Below, piece after piece: positions 48,211 to 58,880 of a DNA stretch of 64,000 bases. A program made the translations under genes and the position numbers. The number at the start of each line of letters is the position of its first letter. Position 1 is the stretch's first letter. The DNA comes from Amanita rubescens (taxonomy: Eukaryota; Basidiomycota; Agaricomycetes; Agaricales; Amanitaceae). The DNA is taken from positions 1 to 64,000 of the forward strand of contig WION01000052.1 of NCBI GenBank assembly GCA_015039365.1, read 5' to 3'. The notes under the pieces are model-generated. The model was not told the origin of the DNA. It did not search any database and was given only the letters and a program-made list of their open reading frames with translations.

Positions 48211-50365
48211 AACCATGTCCTCCCCCGTTAACAACCTGTCCGCCGCTGCTACTCCAGCCGCTTCAACAGTCGTCGAGGAAACCGTCCCTCCGACCCCTTC
48301 TAGAGAGGAATCGCCCACGCCATTGCCAATTCCTCCTCCCATCTGTATGTTACATTATACGTCCATCGGTACAGAATGGTTCCCTATAATTCCTTCTGAC
48401 GAGGAATTTATACCACGAGATGAAGATTCCTTATCTTCTGACTCATCTTATACCTTCCCACCATCAAACGCTTCTACGATAGAAGAACTAATGCGAAACG
48501 TCACAGATATGGGGAACGCTATTCCCCCTAATACCCCTGTGCCACCTGAAATGCAGGAAATGGTAGCCCAAGTATTCGCCACCAGAGACCAAATGGTTAT
48601 CACCTACGCACACGGACCACGTCCTGACACCACCCCTGAGGATATCCGGATCATGCGAGAAGGACTACTCGTGTTCAATGCCACCGCTTTTACCCTGGGA
48701 GTTCCTCCCATTGATGAAGAACTCGTCGACAACTACCTTGAAAGAGCAAGAACCATCGCCGCCACCAATGCTGCAACCACCGCCGCCATCTCTGCCGCCG
48801 CTAACGCTGTTGCCGCCGAAATCGATACCATCACCGCTAATGCTACTATCGATGACGAAATCAATGAAAGACTCATCAATCCCATCTCGATCCCTATTGT
48901 CTTCCCAGAAGACACTCCATCGCCGAGGCCCCTTTACACCCCGTTGGACTTAATGAGGGAAACCCACGCTCGATCCATGAGCCCAGTGCCTAGACTCCCT
49001 GCTGAAGGACCTATTCCTAGGTTCTACTTCCAGCACGCCTCTGTCAATGACGACAACTTTAACGTGCCCGCACCTGACATTCCCGCTATAAACGTCATCT
49101 TGACGCATTACGCCATCCCCTCCTTCATCGATCCAATAATTCGACGAGCCTTTTACCGAATCTGGACGCTCTTCACGTCCTGGACCTTTGCCAACAACTA
49201 TCTGTTCATCTTGAATAGATATGTTCGCCCTGATCTGATGGCCCTCGTTAACGTCATCATTAATCTCACCCGTCGGTTCCGAGAACCGCAACGTAACCGC
49301 TGGATCACTTTGATGATCTGGAATAATATTCATTGGTTTTGCGACCTACGAGGAGACGTATACCTCGAAGAAGCAACCCGTCTTACCACCGCCGGACATC
49401 GTCACCATTTCATCCAACCAACGCGACAACCCGCTTTAGACACTGGCATGGCCTGGATGCACGGACGCCCTGTATTTCCCCGCACTCCCGTCAATGCCAC
49501 GTTTGAACGAATCCGAACCCTTAGTGACCGACTCAACCCGATGATGACCCCTGATGGTTGGGACATAACTATATTACGACAACTACAAACGACGATTAAC
49601 AATCTTGTGTGGAGGCACGATCGTAACCCTAATAGACCCAATGCCAGTAACGAATACCAAGACGCCGCTGTCATCGCACTCCAAACAGGACATACAATTG
49701 AAGGACGCGATGTCCCTATCCTTGAAAACCCGACACGTTGCACCATCTTTCACCTGCACAGACCTGATCCCTCAGCCGAACGATTGGTATCATTCGAACC
49801 GAATAACCTAGCCTTCGAGGGAGAAGATATCCCTGGAACTCAAGGTTGTTACATGTGCGGAGCCCCGCATCACACTACCGAACACCATCGACGACGAGAA
49901 ATACGCCGAGGACCGGTACATGAGGAAACCCCACCTCCCACTTACCCAGATGCTATAACACAACCACTACAACCCATGCCATTCGAACAAATCCCTGAAA
50001 GACGAATTTCTACCGCTTCGCCCGCTACTACTATCGATTCCGCCCAACTCGAACAAGGCGAACCTTCCCCGCTTATCGAAAGAAGACGACGAGGGACAAA
50101 TACTCGTCCTCCAGGCAACCGCTTCACTACTACTATTACTGGACCTCCATCATCACGACGAAACCTTGGAAACCGCCGAGGCCAATCCACACGAGGACAG
50201 TCGACACGACATGTCGCCATCATGACCGCCTCGAATACACGAGAAGAGCGACCGACTCTTCAAGAACGACTTACTGACAACCGCCGCCGCCGTCGTCATC
50301 CCTGGCAAGGAAATGAAGACTCTTACACCTACGACAGCGATGCCGAACACAACCGTGACACGTAG
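48155..50365 (+). CDS. ORF3: extra 736-residue protein of the chromovirus
   Basis: The ATG at 48155 lies inside the end of pol in another frame. The protein has a Pro/Ser/Thr-rich acidic N-terminus (1-105), an Ala-rich helical stretch (about 205-230), a central globular part with many Trp, Tyr and Phe residues (about 300-420, for example YRIWTLFTSWTFANNYLF), and a Cys/His cluster CYMCGAPHHTTEHH near 568-581 that resembles a zinc knuckle. An Arg-rich tail follows. There is no signal peptide and no clear membrane span, so an Env-type role is not supported. It is preserved almost whole in the inner copy. Function unknown; the zinc-like cluster and basic tail suggest nucleic-acid binding. Confidence 0.8.
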   Translation: MESQQLSPLLVNHENAILETMSSPVNNLSAAATPAASTVVEETVPPTPSREESPTPLPIPPPICMLHYTSIGTEWFPIIPSDEEFIPRDEDSLSSDSSYTFPPSNASTIEELMRNVTDMGNAIPPNTPVPPEMQEMVAQVFATRDQMVITYAHGPRPDTTPEDIRIMREGLLVFNATAFTLGVPPIDEELVDNYLERARTIAATNAATTAAISAAANAVAAEIDTITANATIDDEINERLINPISIPIVFPEDTPSPRPLYTPLDLMRETHARSMSPVPRLPAEGPIPRFYFQHASVNDDNFNVPAPDIPAINVILTHYAIPSFIDPIIRRAFYRIWTLFTSWTFANNYLFILNRYVRPDLMALVNVIINLTRRFREPQRNRWITLMIWNNIHWFCDLRGDVYLEEATRLTTAGHRHHFIQPTRQPALDTGMAWMHGRPVFPRTPVNATFERIRTLSDRLNPMMTPDGWDITILRQLQTTINNLVWRHDRNPNRPNASNEYQDAAVIALQTGHTIEGRDVPILENPTRCTIFHLHRPDPSAERLVSFEPNNLAFEGEDIPGTQGCYMCGAPHHTTEHHRRREIRRGPVHEETPPPTYPDAITQPLQPMPFEQIPERRISTASPATTIDSAQLEQGEPSPLIERRRRGTNTRPPGNRFTTTITGPPSSRRNLGNRRGQSTRGQSTRHVAIMTASNTREERPTLQERLTDNRRRRRHPWQGNEDSYTYDSDAEHNRDT

Positions 50366-50392
50366 TCACAAATTATTTCAATATTCGGTGAA

Positions 50393-50799
50393 TGTTACGT
50401 TTGTTCGTTCACTGATAAGTCAAGCCTATCAGGTACCGTAGGTTCCTCAAGGGAGTTCCGGCGCTTAAGAACGTTCAAAGTATAAGAGTTTTATCGGATA
50501 AGTCCTCAAGGGAACTTAAACGATAATGAGACAGATTTTGACTGTTAAAACTAGACTGAGGTCTAGTCGTATATTTGCGTGATTTATATAGTACAGAGTA
50601 CATACGTAAATATGGTAAGTATATATGCATGTGATAATGAAACGGTTAACATGTGAAAACGAACATACATGTGATAAAGATAGTTGGCATATGATAAACG
50701 ATGAATGTTCCAGAAGGAACGCATATGCGATCAATGACGTAGGAGGGATAACATAGATGATAAGATAAAAAAGATAGGCCATGACGTACGTTTGTAACA
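50393..50799 (-). repeat. 3' LTR of the inner chromovirus
   Basis: 407 bp. It pairs with 58439-58845 and differs only by GTGAAAACG here versus GTGAAAATG there (plus-strand reading). Confidence 0.96.
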
Positions 50800-50812
50800 T
50801 AGCCCTTCTCCT
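50800..50812 (-). other. Polypurine tract, inner element
   Basis: AGGAGAAGGGCTA on the minus strand lies directly before the 3' LTR. Such purine runs prime plus-strand synthesis. The same tract is present before the outer 3' LTR. Confidence 0.75.
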
Positions 50813-50856
50813 ACATACGAAGTCCAATATTCACCGAATATTGAATTTTCTTGTGA

Positions 50857-53067
50857 CTACGTGTCACGATTGTGTTCGGCATCGCTGTCGTAGGTGTAAG
50901 AGTCTTCATTTCCTCGCCAGGGATGACGACGGCGGCGGCGGTTGTCAGTAAGTCGTTCTTGAAGAGTCGGTCACTCTTCTCGTGTGTTCGAGGCGGTCAT
51001 AGTGGCGACGGGTCGTGTCGATTGTCCTCGTATGGATTGGCCTCGGCGGTTTCCAAGGTTTCGTCGTGACGGTGGGGGCCCGGTAGAGTTGGTCGTAAAA
51101 CGGTTACTCGGAGGACGAGTATTTGTTCCTCGTCGTCTTCTTTCAATAAGTGGGGAAGGTTCGCCTTGTTCGAGTTGGGCGGAATCAATACTGGTAACCG
51201 GTGAAGCGGCAGCCATTCGTCGTTCGGGGATTTGTTCGAATGGTGTGGGCAGCGGCGGTTGAAATACAGCATCCGGATAAGCAGGAGGGGGTGTTTCTTC
51301 ATGCACTGGTCCTCGACGCATTTCTCTTCGTTGATGGTGTTCAGTGGTGTGGTGTGGACCTCCGCACATGTAACAGCCTTGAGTTCCAGGAATATCTTCT
51401 CCGTCGAAGGCTAGGTTATTCGGTTCAAATGATACTAACCGTTCAGCTGAGGGGTCGGGTCCGTGTAGATGAAAGATAGTGCGGCGTGTCGGGTTTTCAG
51501 GGATAGGGACATCGTGTCCTTCAATTGTGTGTCCTGTTTGAAGTGCGATAACGGCGGCGTCTTGGTATTCGTTGTTGGTATTGGGTCTATTAGGGTTACG
51601 ATCATGTCTCCATACGAGATTGTTAATCGCCGTTTGTAGTTGTCGTAATATAGTCACATCCCAACCATCAGGAGTCATCATCGGGTTGAGACGGTCACTA
51701 AGGGTTCGAATACGTTCGAATGTAGCATTGACGGGAGTGCGGGGAAACACAGGACGTCCATGCATCCAGGCCATGCCGGTGTCTAAAGCGGGTTGTCGTG
51801 TTGGTTGGATGAAATGATGACGATGTCCGGCAGTGGTGAGACGGGTTGCTTCCTCGAGGTATACATCTCCTCGTAGATCACAAAACCAATGAATATTATT
51901 CCAGATCATCAAAGTGATCCAGCGGTTGCGTTGCGGTTCTCGGAACCGGCGAGTGAGATTAATGATGACGTTGACGAGGGCCATCAGATCAGGGCGAACA
52001 TATCTATTCAAGATGAACAGATAGTTGTTGGCAAAGGTCCAGGACGTGAACAACGTCCAGATTCTGTAAAAGGCTCGTCGAATTATCGGATCGACGAAGG
52101 AGGGGATGGCGTAATGCGTCAAGATGACGTTTATGGCGGGAATGTCGGGTGCGGGTACGTTGAAATTGTCGTCATTGACAGAAGCGTGCTGAAATAGAAA
52201 CCTAGGAATAGGTCCTTCGGCAGGAAGTCTAGGCACTGGGCTCATGGATCGAGCGTGGGTTTCCCTCATTAAATCCAACGGGGTGTAAAGGGGCCTTGGC
52301 GATGGAGTGTCTTCTGGGAAGACAATAGGGATCGAGATGGGATTGACGAGTCTTTCATTGATCTCGTCATCGGTGATGGCGTTAGCGGTGACAACATCAA
52401 GTTCGGCGGCGACAGCGTTAGCAGCAGCAGAGATGGCGGCAGTGGTTGCAGCATTAGTGGCGGCAATGGTCCTTGCTCTTTCAAGGTAGTTGTTTACGAG
52501 TTCTTCGTCGATGGGAGGAATTCCCATAGTAAAGGCGGTGGTGTTAAACATAAGTAGTCCTTCTCGCATGATCCGGATATCTTCAGGGGTAGTATCGGGA
52601 CGTGGTCCGCGTGCGTAGGTGATGACCATTTGGTCTCTGGTGGCGAATACTTGAGCTACCATTTCCTGTATCTCAAGTGACACAGGAGTATTAGGGGGAA
52701 TAGCGTTCCCCATATCTGTGACGTTTCGCATTAGTTCTTCTATCGTAGAAGCGTTCGATGGTGGGAAGGTATAAGATGAGTTAGAAGATAAAGAATCTTC
52801 ATCTCGTGGTATGAATTCCTCGTCAGAAGGAATTATAGGGAACCATTCTGTACCGATAGACGTATAATGTAACATACAGATGGGAGGAGGAATTGGCAAT
52901 GGCATGGGTGATTCCTCTCTAGAAGGGGTCGGAGGGATGGTTTCCTCGACGACCGTTGAAGTGGCTGGAGTAGCAGCGGCGGATAGGTTATCAATGGGAG
53001 AGGACATGGTTTCAAGAGCGGCTTTTTCGTGGTTTACGAGTAGTGGGGATAATTGCTGTAATTCCAT
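50857..53067 (-). pseudogene. ORF3 of the inner chromovirus, nonsense-truncated
   Basis: Same protein as the outer ORF3 with scattered substitutions, starting MELQQLSPLL. An in-frame TGA at 50973-50971 replaces the CGA arginine codon of the outer copy, ending the protein after 698 residues and removing 38 residues of the Arg-rich tail. The frame is then open to the ancestral stop at 50859-50857. The change is a C-to-T transition at CpG. The truncated product might still work, since the globular part and the Cys/His cluster remain. Confidence 0.8.
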
Positions 53068-56000
53068 GTTGTTCCTTATATTCGTTCAAGGTTTCCTCGG
53101 AGTGTTCTAGGTTTTCCTCGGTTTCCCATGAATTGTCAGATGTCGGATAACCTTTCCATTTGACTAAAAATTGCCATTGGTTTCCTTTTCTTCGGTGCGA
53201 GATAATTGTCTCGATTTCGTATTCTTCTTTGTTATCTATAAGGTCTGGGGTTGGTCTAGTAAAGTTTGGACCATGTGTTTCGTTTTCATGATAAGGGGTA
53301 AGGAGTGAAACATGAAAAACGGGGTGAATCTTCCATCTTGGGGGAAGTTCAAGTTTAGCGGTGACAGGTCCTAAGATCTTTTCGATCTTGAACGGTCCTT
53401 CTCGTCTAGGCGAGAATTTTCTTATTTGTCCAGTTTTCAGGTTTCGTGAGTCTAGCCATACCAAGTCTCCTTCTTTAAATGCGGGAGATTTCCCTTTGAC
53501 ACGTTGAGTCATTAGCTGTCTAGCTAATTCGTGTGCGGCGAGAGCTTCGTCTCGTATTTGTGTTAAGACCTTGAAGCGGTCTTCAGCGGCGGGTACGTTG
53601 ATTCGCGGGAATGCTGTGGGGATAGCCACAGGCTCTATTCCAAACATGATTTCAAACGGCGTCATCTTGGTAGATTGATGTATCCGTTGATTGTGCGCGA
53701 ATTCTGCTAATGGCAGGTGATCTTTCCACTGTTTTGGATGATCAACGCAGTATAACTGGAGGTAGGTTTCTAGCTCCTGATTGAGTCGTTCCGATTCTCC
53801 GTCAGTTTGCGGGTGAAAGGCGGTCGACTTTCTATGGTTAATTCCGAAGATCTTGCAGATTTCTTCGAAAACTTTAGAGGTAAATTGTGGTCCTCTATCA
53901 GAAATGAGGGTTGTCGGTAACCCGTATCGTTTATAAACGTCGTTAATGTAAGAGTTGGCGGTATCCATAGCGGTAAAAGATTTTTTGCATGGTATGAATA
54001 TTACGCCCTTTGTTAAGCCTTGATCGACCACGGTCAAAACAGAATCAAAACCGTCGATAATTGGCAGATCTGTGATGAAGTCCATTGAAACTTGTTCGAA
54101 TGGGCGTGTGGCGTGGGATTTAATAGGCATCAAACCCGGTGTGATCGGATGTGTATTAACCTTCATTTGTTGACATAAGGCACAGCCTTCGACCCATTTA
54201 GATACGGTCGTTGTCATTCCAGGCCAATAATAGTCGCGGCGGATAAGCTCTAGTGTCTTCAATCGTCCGGGGTGACCCATAACTACGGGGTCGTGATGTG
54301 ACTTGATTATTTCGTTTCGTAATTCTTCGTTTTGAGGAACATAAACGCGTCCTTGATAACGAATGATGTTGTTATCGTTCTTCCAGTCATTAAACTTTGA
54401 TCGGAGGGGTAGTTTTCCGTGTTTGAGACCGTCGATTACAACTTTAGCAAATTTATCTTGTGGCAATAATTCGGTGATTTTGTCTGCCCAAGATACATTG
54501 ATCGCGGCGATAACCATGTCATCAGAGATCATGGTTTGTGGGATTTCTTTTGCTTTTGCCTCTTCTTCGTTAATATGGTCAGGGCGTCTCGATAAAGCGT
54601 CTGCCTGAATAAGTTTTGATCCAGGGACATGTTCTAACTTGATATCGAACTCCGTGATTTCTTGCCACCAGCGTGATTGTCTGGCGGTCATCTTCTGCGG
54701 ATGTTTGTAATATGATAAATTCTTATGATCGCAGTGGATCATAATCGTATGTGGGCTTCCTTTAAGAAGGTGTCTCCAGGTTTCAAACGCTTTCTTTATT
54801 GCTAATAACTCGCGATCGTATACTTGATATCTTTGTTCGGTATCGCTTAACCGATGACTGATAAATCCGCATGGGTGCAGTTCTCCATCAGATCCCCGTT
54901 GTTTCAGGACGGCTCCTACCGCCCAGTTTGACGCATCGGTCTCTAATAAAAACGGTTTCGTTGGATCTGGCATAACTAGAACCGGTTCTTCTAGGAATTT
55001 CTCCTTTAACGTGTCAAATGCTTTCTGACATTCTGCATCCCATCGGAAGGGAACTGTTTTCTTCGTAAGTTCCGTGAGCGGAGCTACTATTTCGGCGTAA
55101 TTTCCTATAAATTTCCTGTAAAAGTTCGCGAACCCTAGAAATGACCGTATTTGTTTAACAGTTTTCGGTTCGGGCCATTTGCTGATTCCAGCGAGTTTCA
55201 CGGGGTCCATCATGATCTTTCCTTCTTTAACGATCATCCCAAGGAATTCGACTTCCTTGGCGACGAATTTACATTTTTCCAGTTTCAGGAACAGATCGTT
55301 TTCTTTCAGCCGTTGCAAGACTTGCTTAGTGCGCTCCTTCGTTTCTTCCTCGTTCGCTCCATATATCAACATATCGTCAATATAGACGACTAGCCATCCT
55401 TCGGCTATCATGTCACGGAAGTATTCGTTCATCATCGTTTGAAATGTTGACGGTGAATTGCATAATCCAAAGAGCATTACAGTAGGTTCGAAGAGACCAC
55501 GGTTCGTCGTGAACGCGGCTTTCCATTCGTCGCCTTTCTTTATTCGCACATTATTGTAACCCCATCGGAGGTCTAACTTGGAGAAGTATTTTGCTTTTCT
55601 TAGTTTTAATAATAAATCGGATACTAAAGGAAGGGGATAGGCATTCCGTTTCGTCCAGCTATTGATGTATCGGTAATCTTGGCAAGGTCTCAACTCTCCT
55701 TTTTCTTTTTTTGCAACGTAAAAGAAAGGAGACGCTTGCGGAGATTGTGATGGTCGAATATAACCTTTTTTGAGTTGTTCGTCGACCCATTTATTCATTA
55801 GCTGTTCTTCATGGATTGATAATGGGTAGTTCTTCGCCACTTTAGGTTTAAACCCTTCTTTCAGATCTATCGCATGATCCCATTGTCGTGAGATGGGAAA
55901 TCGTTCTGACGTCTGTTTATCAAAAACTCTTCTCCATTTGTCATATTCAGGGGGTAATTCTACTTTCGTAGATTTATCTTCGTGTTCATGTGCGAGTGCT

Positions 56001-56602
56001 TGAGACGCTGATGTTTTCGCTTGGATCCAAAGGTGATCAGTCTCGAGATCTTCGTCCTCATCTGCGTTCAATTCTTCTTCTTTTTGGATATACCGAAGGT
56101 ACATTTCGGTTTCTTCGTCGTAATCAAACGTAGTTTCTTCTTCTGGATCGATCTTCCTTTCGTCGGGGAATCTAACTGTTCCTTCAGACCAATCTATTCT
56201 GGGGTTGATTTCTCGGAGCCAAGGTAATCCTAGTATCAGTCGTTGATCGCCTAGTCGTGTGACATAAAACCAGTCTTTAAACCGGTTGTTTTCGATGTTA
56301 TAGCTTATCTGGATTTTATACCGTATATCTCCAGACTTGTTATTTGTTCCGTCCACATTTCGTACTGGGATGGGTTTCTTTAAGCGAGTGATTTCGTTCC
56401 AATTGACGAGTGAGCTATCGACGAATTTTCCTTGTGCGCCTGAGTCGATAAGAGCTTTGGTTTCAGCGGTTTTTAGATTCGAACATTTGGTAATGGGAAT
56501 GGTGATTTTATTTCTGGATATAGAAGATACTGTTACACCATTTATACATAGTTGTTCGTCTTCAGAGACGACAGACGCTGATTCATTGTCGTCTCGTTCT
56601 AA
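53012..56602 (-). CDS. pol: Pol polyprotein of the inner chromovirus
   Basis: Same length and architecture as the outer pol, entered by the -1 site at the end of gag. Protease DSGA, YIDD, HHCC integrase and C-terminal chromodomain are all intact. Only a few residue differences are visible, for example VRFPDER for VRFPDDR and a Lys-to-Glu change in the chromodomain start. It ends SRS rather than RHS. Confidence 0.96.
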   Translation of the reverse strand, partial: LERDDNESASVVSEDEQLCINGVTVSSISRNKITIPITKCSNLKTAETKALIDSGAQGKFVDSSLVNWNEITRLKKPIPVRNVDGTNNKSGDIRYKIQISYNIENNRFKDWFYVTRLGDQRLILGLPWLREINPRIDWSEGTVRFPDERKIDPEEETTFDYDEETEMYLRYIQKEEELNADEDEDLETDHLWIQAKTSASQALAHEHEDKSTKVELPPEYDKWRRVFDKQTSERFPISRQWDHAIDLKEGFKPKVAKNYPLSIHEEQLMNKWVDEQLKKGYIRPSQSPQASPFFYVAKKEKGELRPCQDYRYINSWTKRNAYPLPLVSDLLLKLRKAKYFSKLDLRWGYNNVRIKKGDEWKAAFTTNRGLFEPTVMLFGLCNSPSTFQTMMNEYFRDMIAEGWLVVYIDDMLIYGANEEETKERTKQVLQRLKENDLFLKLEKCKFVAKEVEFLGMIVKEGKIMMDPVKLAGISKWPEPKTVKQIRSFLGFANFYRKFIGNYAEIVAPLTELTKKTVPFRWDAECQKAFDTLKEKFLEEPVLVMPDPTKPFLLETDASNWAVGAVLKQRGSDGELHPCGFISHRLSDTEQRYQVYDRELLAIKKAFETWRHLLKGSPHTIMIHCDHKNLSYYKHPQKMTARQSRWWQEITEFDIKLEHVPGSKLIQADALSRRPDHINEEEAKAKEIPQTMISDDMVIAAINVSWADKITELLPQDKFAKVVIDGLKHGKLPLRSKFNDWKNDNNIIRYQGRVYVPQNEELRNEIIKSHHDPVVMGHPGRLKTLELIRRDYYWPGMTTTVSKWVEGCALCQQMKVNTHPITPGLMPIKSHATRPFEQVSMDFITDLPIIDGFDSVLTVVDQGLTKGVIFIPCKKSFTAMDTANSYINDVYKRYGLPTTLISDRGPQFTSKVFEEICKIFGINHRKSTAFHPQTDGESERLNQELETYLQLYCVDHPKQWKDHLPLAEFAHNQRIHQSTKMTPFEIMFGIEPVAIPTAFPRINVPAAEDRFKVLTQIRDEALAAHELARQLMTQRVKGKSPAFKEGDLVWLDSRNLKTGQIRKFSPRREGPFKIEKILGPVTAKLELPPRWKIHPVFHVSLLTPYHENETHGPNFTRPTPDLIDNKEEYEIETIISHRRKGNQWQFLVKWKGYPTSDNSWETEENLEHSEETLNEYKEQHGITAIIPTTRKPRKSRS

Positions 56603-57612
56603 AAACCCTTTTTGTTCAGTTTTCGGCGGGCGCTGCGTGGTAATGTTTTCGCCATTTCTCGTATGACGGCGATTCTCTGGTCTTCGTCGTTTTCACTGTC
56701 GGGTTCCTCACTTGACGAACCACTGTTGTCTTCATCGCTATCCGCATCCAGCGCTCTGATTCTTTTTCCTTTTCCTTTCCCTTTATTGCGGTTATTGTTT
56801 CGACCGCGTGGTTTTCCTCGAAATTGTCCTCTAGGGGCTGCTCTTCCTCGTGAATTCCCAAGGTTTTGTCGTTTCTTTTTGGGATTAGGGCAGTCCGAGA
56901 TTAAATGTCCTGTTTTTCCGCATCCATAGCATACAGCGGTTTTTACCCATTCCATGGAGGTTTCAGCAATCTGCATTTGTCGCGCTTGTTGGTTTAATTC
57001 TAGTACAGCCTCGTCGACTTCCATTTTGTCATCAAACTCTTTTACTTGGCCAAAAGTGGAGAATAAGGTGTTCGCCACTTCTATGTCAAGGATACGAGTT
57101 CGTAATGATTTATAGGTTGTCGGGGCTCCTCCTAGTCGTAGTTTTTCTCGTAAGGTGTTTGGTAATCCTAAAACTAGGAGATGACATTTCGTCGTATCGT
57201 CAGTGATTTTGGCTAAATTGATGTCTCGATCGACGCGCGCAATATATTGATTAATTGATTGCTTTGGGAGTTTTCTCCATGTGAGTAATCTGTGCATGGC
57301 TAGTCCTGCTTCGTCTACTTGTCCCCAATCTTCTTTCAGTTCTTTAATAAAAGCGTCATAGTTGGCATATTTTGTCGTTTCGGCGTCATATTCAGTTATT
57401 TTGTTGTCGCGCCATTGTTGAGCGTTGCCATCAATATGATACATAATGAACTGTATCTTATCTTGAGCATCCGTCATTTTATTCATTTTCATGAATAATT
57501 CGGCTTTCGCTATGAACGGATTGAGATATTTCCGATCTCCTTCGAACGGTTTAGGAGGTTTGATCTTCGGTAGATCTGACCTTGGTTCGGTCCGGGGTCC
57601 TGATCCACTCAT
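56599..57612 (-). CDS. gag: Gag of the inner chromovirus
   Basis: 337 residues from the first in-frame ATG, same Gag domain and CCHC knuckle CYGCGKTGHLISDCP as the outer copy, with most differences in the basic and acidic tail after the knuckle. It ends at the same GGGTTTT-TAG arrangement. Confidence 0.9.
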   Translation of the reverse strand: MSGSGPRTEPRSDLPKIKPPKPFEGDRKYLNPFIAKAELFMKMNKMTDAQDKIQFIMYHIDGNAQQWRDNKITEYDAETTKYANYDAFIKELKEDWGQVDEAGLAMHRLLTWRKLPKQSINQYIARVDRDINLAKITDDTTKCHLLVLGLPNTLREKLRLGGAPTTYKSLRTRILDIEVANTLFSTFGQVKEFDDKMEVDEAVLELNQQARQMQIAETSMEWVKTAVCYGCGKTGHLISDCPNPKKKRQNLGNSRGRAAPRGQFRGKPRGRNNNRNKGKGKGKRIRALDADSDEDNSGSSSEEPDSENDEDQRIAVIREMAKTLPRSARRKLNKKGF

Positions 57613-58401
57613 ATCTCGTTCTTTTCCTTTTCTAGAAGGAAATGGGTTGATTGGTGGGGTAAACAAGTATGGAAATACGACAGGGGGTGATGGTGCGGGT
57701 CGTGTAGCTTCGAGTTTAGATTCGGTTGCAAGGGATAAGGAAGCGATGAGTTGGGCTGAGATTTCGTCTTCAACTCGTTGTTCTACTGTGGGTATAACAA
57801 TGTCTTCGGTTCCAGGTGCGTATTCAAGTTTATCTTGGGATTCTTCCTCTTTCTCTTGTTCAGAGGGGGAATCTTTATTGTCTTCTTTATCGGACTCTCC
57901 TGACGGTTCAGCGCTTTCTCTGTAATGAACGTGTGGTGATGCAACGGGAGTTTCTTGGCTAGTAGTTAAGGTTTCTGGTTCGTTCGCTTTCTTCCAACGT
58001 TGTAGCGCAGTTCGTGTTAACTCCTCTTTTCCTCCTATGAAGGGTTCTCCTTCAAAGTATTCGTCTCTAATAAAGTACGGTTCTTCTCCCGTTTCCGATT
58101 CAGTGGCGTACCAACGTTTACTTCCTTCGTGAAAGGCAAGTTTGCGTTCGTTTAGATATAATCCTCCTTCGAACGGGAAGGATTGATTTGGTGGTCTTCC
58201 AAGTTTTTGTTTTACCCAAAACTGGTGACCTGGTACAGGTTTTCCTGAAGCGGTATAACACCAGCCGTTTTCTCGTTTATCCCAATGAATGGAATATTCG
58301 TTGAGATAATAGAGATGGTCAAGGGGGTTTCGTTTGGCGTTATTCGGAGGGGTACTTTTAGATTGTCGTGGAGCAATTGTAAATGATGGGAGGTGAGAGC
58401 G
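57613..58401 (-). other. ATG-free open stretch before inner gag
   Basis: 263 codons in frame with gag, bounded by a TAA at 58404-58402, with no in-frame Met. Same length as in the outer copy. It also lacks the only out-of-frame ATG of the outer copy (TATGCA there, TACGCA here). Confidence 0.6.
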
Positions 58402-58425
58402 TTAAAGCTATCGTGCTCGGAGAGG

Positions 58426-58437
58426 AGTCTAGTTTTA
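58426..58437 (-). other. Self-primer binding site, inner element
   Basis: TAAAACTAGACT on the minus strand, one base from the LTR, complementary to the inferred transcript start in the LTR, as in the outer copy. Confidence 0.8.
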
Positions 58438-58438
58438 T

Positions 58439-58845
58439 TGTTACGTTTGTTCGTTCACTGATAAGTCAAGCCTATCAGGTACCGTAGGTTCCTCAAGGGA
58501 GTTCCGGCGCTTAAGAACGTTCAAAGTATAAGAGTTTTATCGGATAAGTCCTCAAGGGAACTTAAACGATAATGAGACAGATTTTGACTGTTAAAACTAG
58601 ACTGAGGTCTAGTCGTATATTTGCGTGATTTATATAGTACAGAGTACATACGTAAATATGGTAAGTATATATGCATGTGATAATGAAACGGTTAACATGT
58701 GAAAATGAACATACATGTGATAAAGATAGTTGGCATATGATAAACGATGAATGTTCCAGAAGGAACGCATATGCGATCAATGACGTAGGAGGGATAACAT
58801 AGATGATAAGATAAAAAAGATAGGCCATGACGTACGTTTGTAACA
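58439..58845 (-). repeat. 5' LTR of the inner chromovirus
   Basis: 407 bp on the minus strand, TGTTAC to GTAACA. It lacks the 23-bp U3 duplication of the outer LTRs. Confidence 0.96.
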
Positions 58846-58866
58846 GTGAATATTGGACTTCGTATG

Positions 58867-58880
58867 TAGGAGAAGGGCTA
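58867..58880 (+). other. Polypurine tract, outer element
   Basis: AGGAGAAGGGCTA immediately before the outer 3' LTR, now separated from its ORF3 by the inner element. Confidence 0.75.

Larger units (their letters stand above)
50393..58845 (-). mobile_element. Inner Ty3/Gypsy chromovirus, nested and inverted
   Basis: 8,453 bp on the minus strand with target duplication GTGAA (50388-50392 and 58846-58850). Two 407-bp LTRs differ at one visible position. Same gene order as the outer copy. It inserted between the ORF3 stop and the polypurine tract of the outer element, in a short perfect inverted repeat (CAATATTC..GAATATTG). gag and pol are open; ORF3 has a nonsense codon. Confidence 0.97.

Noticed and set aside
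48155..50365. ORF3 as an envelope protein
   Set aside because: No signal peptide, no clear membrane span and no furin-like site; the cysteine pattern is zinc-knuckle-like.
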